NCBI GenBank assembly: GCA_017411235.1
Contig: JAFPMR010000233.1
Location: 1-17,395, forward strand
Direction of reading: 5' to 3'
Source of the DNA: Bacilli bacterium
Lineage (GTDB): Bacteria > Bacillota_I > Bacilli_A > RF39 > UBA660
Length of the DNA: 17,395 nucleotides
A program made the translations under genes and the position numbers. Position 1 is the stretch's first letter, and each line of letters begins with the position of its first letter. The notes below the pieces were generated by a model. It ran no database searches. It had not been told where the DNA came from and was given only the letters and a program-made list of their open reading frames with translations. Of the stretch, positions 15,117 to 17,395 are shown piece after piece.

Positions 15117-15716
15117 ATGGCAATAAATAAAGTTGAGTTTGGTGGTAATACACTAATAGACATAACAGATACAACAGCTATAGAAAGTGATGTTGCAAGT
15201 GGCAAAACATTTTATTTAAAAGATGGAACAAAAGCAACTGGAACAGCAAGTGGTGGAAGCAGTAGCTGGACAAAATTAGGAGAAACAGACATAACAACTA
15301 GTACTACATCAACATCTAATACTAATATAGGAAGTATTGAATGTGGTAGTGCAGCAGCAACTAAAGATAAGATTATATATGTAAGAGTTAGAGATAAGGC
15401 TGGAAAAAGAGCTGGGTACTTTTTAGGAAGTGATTGTTTTTTTATAAATTATCAAAAAGCTAATAATTCTTCTTCTGCTTTATCATATGCTGGAAGATAT
15501 ATATTTAGAGTAAATGCAAACAATTCTCAATATGCTGCTTATGTTGGAAATAATGCTACTGGATATGGAGTTTTTGCTTACTCGATTTCTGGTGCTGGGA
15601 AAGTTAATATTTATCAAAGATATAATGCAAACTATTCATTAACAATAGATGGAACATATCATATAGAAGTATATTCATTAGATTATCCAGATGGAAAAAG
15701 TATATTTGATATATAG
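15117..15716 (+). CDS. Tail fibre-like protein with alternative C-terminal domain
   Basis: 199 residues. Residues 1-45 (MAINKVEFGGNTLIDITDTT...SGKTFYLKDGTKATG) parallel the previous protein, followed by a flexible ASGGSSSW linker. The rest is a different beta-rich domain: IIYVRVRDKAGKRAGYFLGSDCFFINY (about 86-112), then AGRYIFRVNANNSQYAAYVG and KVNIYQRYNANYSLTIDGTYHIEVY. I infer a virion-exposed domain, possibly receptor-binding or decoration, carried on a shared N-terminal adaptor. The base usage is slightly richer in G-runs and T-runs than its neighbours, and it holds the only CpG between 13502 and 17280. GGAGG (15106-15110) precedes ATG 15117. Confidence 0.78.
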   Translation: MAINKVEFGGNTLIDITDTTAIESDVASGKTFYLKDGTKATGTASGGSSSWTKLGETDITTSTTSTSNTNIGSIECGSAAATKDKIIYVRVRDKAGKRAGYFLGSDCFFINYQKANNSSSALSYAGRYIFRVNANNSQYAAYVGNNATGYGVFAYSISGAGKVNIYQRYNANYSLTIDGTYHIEVYSLDYPDGKSIFDI

Positions 15717-15727
15717 GAGGTTAATAT

Positions 15728-15901
15728 ATGAAAGAAAAACTTGCTAAACTAATTGATTTAAAATCAATAGTAACTTTATGCTTAACTGGATTATTGATAT
15801 ATGGATCAATAACAAATAAATTTGATGCAAATGATGTGATGACTATTATTGTAATGGTATTCACATTTTACTTTGCAAAAAAAGATAAGGAAGTGGAATA
15901 A
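15728..15901 (+). CDS. Holin, small two-helix type
   Basis: 57 residues, missed by usual length cut-offs. ATG 15728 is preceded by GGAGG (15716-15720), and the stop (15899-15901) overlaps the endolysin start as TAATG. The opening KEKLAKLIDLKSIVTLCLTGLLIYGSI gives the first membrane helix (about 12-28). A short loop ITNKFDANDV follows, then a second helix VMTIIVMVFTFYFA (37-50) and a charged end KKDKEVE. The 'LIDLKSIVTL...TGLL...' plus '...TIIVMVFTFYF' pattern matches a frequent small holin family of clostridial phages. It makes membrane lesions that let the endolysin reach the wall. Tight coupling to the lysin gene supports the call. Confidence 0.85.
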   Translation: MKEKLAKLIDLKSIVTLCLTGLLIYGSITNKFDANDVMTIIVMVFTFYFAKKDKEVE

Positions 15902-16479
15902 TGACTTATAAAGAGTTTGTAAAAAAGTATAATGGTAAATATACAGATTATGATGGATATTATGGATTTCAATGCTGGGATTTAGCTCAAAGATATTTCA
16001 CAGAAGTATTAAAATTACCAGCAAGTGTATTAAGTGGATGTGGATTAGTAAGTAATATGCTAAAAGGAGAGAAGTATAAACTAATGTTAAAATACTTTGA
16101 TGTTGTAAATACTCCAAAACAAGGAGATGTAGCAATATGGGAGTATGGACATATAGCAATATTTGACCATGCTAAAAATTATTTCTTTAGTCAAAATCCT
16201 AATCCATGTAGAGTAATACAAATCAATAGAGGAGGAGTACATTATTTTAGACTAAAACAAAAAGCAACTCCAAAACCTAGTGTAAAATACTATGCTAAAT
16301 ATACTGGTAAATCTGGATCTTTAGTAGATGCTTTAAGAGCTATAGGAGCAGATAGTTCATTTAGTAATAGAAGAGCAATAGCTAAAGCAAATGGAATAAC
16401 TGCATATGTAGGAAGTCCATCTCAAAATATAAAAATGCTTAACTTATTAAAACAAGGAAAACTTATAAAAAGACCATAA
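15901..16479 (+). CDS. Endolysin: CHAP amidase/endopeptidase with C-terminal wall-binding domain
   Basis: 192 residues. The N-terminal CHAP domain (1 to about 118) has the catalytic Cys25 in YGFQCWDLAQ, His84 in EYGHIAIF and a third polar residue region FFSQNPN (96-102). CHAP enzymes cut peptidoglycan amide or peptide bonds at lysis. After a short linker (KATPKPSVKY) comes a C-terminal domain (about 131-192) with SGSLVDALRAIGADSSFSNR, AIAKANGI and SQNIKMLNLLKQGKL. This domain type closes many Firmicutes phage lysins and probably binds the wall. There is no signal peptide, so export depends on the adjacent holin. A bidirectional terminator follows directly. Confidence 0.93.
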   Translation: MTYKEFVKKYNGKYTDYDGYYGFQCWDLAQRYFTEVLKLPASVLSGCGLVSNMLKGEKYKLMLKYFDVVNTPKQGDVAIWEYGHIAIFDHAKNYFFSQNPNPCRVIQINRGGVHYFRLKQKATPKPSVKYYAKYTGKSGSLVDALRAIGADSSFSNRRAIAKANGITAYVGSPSQNIKMLNLLKQGKLIKRP

Positions 16480-16508
16480 AAAAACTAGGAGAAATCCTAG
16501 TCTTTTTT
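16478..16508. terminator. Bidirectional intrinsic terminator between converging genes
   Basis: ACTAGGA (16484-16490), loop GAAA (16491-16494) and TCCTAGT (16495-16501) form a perfect 7-bp stem with a GNRA loop. It is flanked by an A-run on the left (serving as T-run for the minus strand) and by TTTTTT at 16503-16508 for the plus strand. It ends both the late operon and the convergent minus-strand gene. Confidence 0.9.
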
Positions 16509-16872
16509 ATTTGCTTATAATTTCAATAGTATCTAATAAAACATCTTTATAATCATGTAAGTCATTTATATTTGACTTCCAAAAAACTCTATTCTTATTT
16601 TTTTCTACATCAAACAATGGATCATCTATGTGTTTTTTTCTAATCTCAGTTGGCATTAATGTTTTAATCCATTTTGCTTTATCAGTATATTTGATTCTAA
16701 ATAAGTCAAATTCTTTATATTTAATAGTAGAGTAGTCATCACATGGCTTAACATACTTGAATAATGATTTATCAATTCCTAAATCATCAATAATAGTATT
16801 AGCAGCTTCTTCTTCTGCATCAACATGTTCATACTCTTGTCTTACTCCTTGAATACTTATTGGTATATCCAT
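16507..16872 (-). CDS. Unrecognised 121-aa phage protein
   Basis: I do not recognise this protein. It is charged and soluble-looking: an acidic N-terminal third (HVDAEEEAANTIIDDLGID) and a C-terminal half rich in aromatic and basic residues (YKEFDLFRIKYTDKAKWIKTL, then DDPLFDVEKNKNRVFWKSNI and a terminal helix). It has no Cys pairs, membrane helix or signal peptide. AAAGGAGG lies just upstream of ATG 16872. An extended -10 promoter lies 20 bases further up, so it may be transcribed on its own. It ends at the shared terminator, opposite in direction to the lysis genes, a place where phages often carry accessory or moron genes. A role in host interaction is possible but not shown. Confidence 0.75.
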   Translation of the reverse strand: MDIPISIQGVRQEYEHVDAEEEAANTIIDDLGIDKSLFKYVKPCDDYSTIKYKEFDLFRIKYTDKAKWIKTLMPTEIRKKHIDDPLFDVEKNKNRVFWKSNINDLHDYKDVLLDTIEIISK

Positions 16873-16890
16873 AAATGCCTCCTTTAATAC

Positions 16891-16918
16891 ATTATAACAT
16901 ATTATTATAGATAGTTAA
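16891..16918 (-). promoter_or_regulatory. Promoter (extended -10) for the 121-aa minus-strand gene
   Basis: Read on the minus strand: TTAACT (-35 candidate, 16918-16913), a 16-base spacer and TATAAT (16896-16891), with TG one base upstream of the -10 (TGTTATAAT, extended -10). The -35 lies inside the 3' end of the upstream HNH gene. The ribosome binding site and start follow within about 20 bases. Confidence 0.6.
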
Positions 16919-17216
16919 TGTAAAAGATATTTCTAAAATAATCTATATCACACTTATAGACATCAAGAAATGCCATTTCTAGCTCTTTTTTGAGTTGCAA
17001 GTCTAATTCTCCATGTTTATGTAGAATTGCATGACAATGGGAGCATAAAGGTATAACACAGCCATATTTCATTGAGTTGATTCTATTATTACCTCCAAAG
17101 ACTTCATGAAGATGATGCTTAGGGGAGTGGCAAATATAACATTCCTCCAGATTATCAGTAACAATAGAATATCTATTTTTTTCTAATTTATTTAGCTTAT
17201 AAGATTTGTTTATCAT
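16905..17216 (-). CDS. Small HNH-type zinc protein (putative endonuclease)
   Basis: 103 residues from ATG 17216, which has AGGAGG six bases upstream. An upstream in-frame ATG near 17297 lies in the foreign-looking GC-rich end and has no site, so it was not used. A zinc knuckle is visible as CYIC (Cys26, Cys29) and CSHC (Cys58, Cys61). Between and after these are HHLHEVFGG (34-42), Asn43/Asn44 and His62, an HNH-like order of His, Asn and His. HNH proteins cut DNA; in phages they serve in packaging, homing or recombination. Phage HNH genes often sit next to terminase, but here the gene is beyond the lysis genes on the other strand. The catalytic assignment is by motif only. Confidence 0.75.
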   Translation of the reverse strand: MINKSYKLNKLEKNRYSIVTDNLEECYICHSPKHHLHEVFGGNNRINSMKYGCVIPLCSHCHAILHKHGELDLQLKKELEMAFLDVYKCDIDYFRNIFYINYL

Positions 17217-17236
17217 ATAACCTCCTAAGATTTTTA

Positions 17237-17269
17237 ATGACAATTTTACAAAAGTATGATAAAATACTT
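17237..17269 (+). promoter_or_regulatory. Candidate plus-strand promoter with overlapping inverted repeat (possible operator)
   Basis: ATGACA (17237-17242), a 17-base spacer and TAAAAT (17260-17265) form a plausible sigma-A promoter pointing right, divergent from the HNH gene. An inverted repeat AAGTAT (17252-17257) / ATACTT (17264-17269) overlaps the -10, where a repressor would act. GGGGAGG at 17281-17287 looks like the ribosome binding site of the gene it once served, but the sequence changes character right after it. Confidence 0.4.
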
Positions 17270-17274
17270 CCCTA

Positions 17275-17395
17275 TCAAAAGGGGAGGTGGAGTACACCGT
17301 CGCGAACGGCCTTGTTGTAGTCGGTCTCGCGGGTCGGGATCATATAACGCCACTCGTTCTTCTCCTCGGGCTTGATGGTTACAGCCAGCGTGGCC
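17275..17395 (-). CDS. 3' end of a GC-rich coding sequence of different origin (partial, unrecognised)
   Basis: On the minus strand, codons from 17394 down to TGA at 17277-17275 are open and encode about 39 residues ending in DGVLHLPF. The central part contains KPEEKNEWRYMIPTRETDYN. Almost all third positions are G or C, which is what a real gene from a GC-rich genome shows and is the reverse of the rest of the window. Roughly a dozen CpGs lie in ~105 bases. The last few codons and the stop fall in phage-like sequence, so the natural end of this gene is probably lost at a join near 17288. I do not recognise the protein; it may belong to an unrelated genome joined by assembly. Confidence 0.45.
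   Translation of the reverse strand, partial: ATLAVTIKPEEKNEWRYMIPTRETDYNKAVRDGVLHLPF

Noticed and set aside
13154..15716. Diversity-generating retroelement target in the fibre genes
   Set aside because: No reverse transcriptase, no template repeat and no near-identical variable repeat pair in the window; the fibre paralogues share only their N-termini.
17217..17297. Longer version of the HNH gene starting with MYSTSPF at 17297
   Set aside because: Its start lies in the foreign-looking GC-rich end without an RBS, while ATG 17216 has AGGAGG at normal spacing.
17288..17395. Plus-strand gene starting at GTG right after GGGGAGG
   Set aside because: The RBS would touch the start codon, and the GC3 pattern fits the minus-strand frame instead.
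1..17395. Alternative genetic code (TGA or TAG read as sense)
   Set aside because: All genes are intact with standard stops, TAA and TAG end most genes with correct RBS spacing to the next, and Trp is encoded by TGG.

Overview
The window is the late (structural and lysis) half of a tailed phage or prophage from a low-GC Gram-positive (Firmicutes) host. The sequence is very AT-rich and A-heavy on the + strand, arginine is almost always AGA, and nearly every gene is preceded by a strong AGGAGG-type ribosome binding site. The genes are those of an HK97-type capsid with a long non-contractile (siphovirus) tail. Trp is TGG throughout and TGA ends one gene, so I see no sign of a recoded genetic code. 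CpG is almost absent: about 20 by eye in the first 17.28 kb.

Layout. Positions 1-3703 hold DNA packaging and head maturation: the end of the small terminase, then the large terminase, portal and prohead protease. Positions 3704-3843 are a structured gap with three hairpins that share a GGAG loop. Positions 3844-6288 hold the major capsid protein, with a long acidic N-terminal delta-domain, and four small head-tail connector and tail completion genes. A terminator-like hairpin, the phi13-type major tail protein and a switch-like double hairpin occupy 6287-6947. The tape measure, distal tail protein, Tal-type tail-tip protein and a large DUF859-like receptor-binding protein follow (6972-13501). 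Positions 13511-15716 hold a broken mini-gene, a small membrane/coiled-coil protein and four accessory baseplate or fibre genes, two of them paralogues. A 57-residue holin, too short for ordinary ORF cut-offs, and a CHAP endolysin complete the operon (15728-16479). A bidirectional terminator at 16478-16508 separates it from two minus-strand genes: an unrecognised 121-aa protein and a small HNH-type zinc protein.

The + strand genes run in the standard packaging-head-tail-lysis order. They overlap by TAATG or ATGA junctions or sit a few bases apart, which points to one late operon with translational coupling. The only real gaps lie just before the capsid gene, before the tail-tube gene and after the tail-tube gene, and each contains RNA hairpins. 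This suggests that the output of the two most abundant virion proteins is tuned at RNA level (inference).

The last ~105 bases (from about 17288) are GC- and CpG-rich, with a GC3-rich open frame on the minus strand. They are unlike everything else here and most likely mark a chimeric join, either an assembly artefact or a recombination end. No integrase, repressor, replication gene, tRNA, CRISPR array, transposase or reverse transcriptase is visible.
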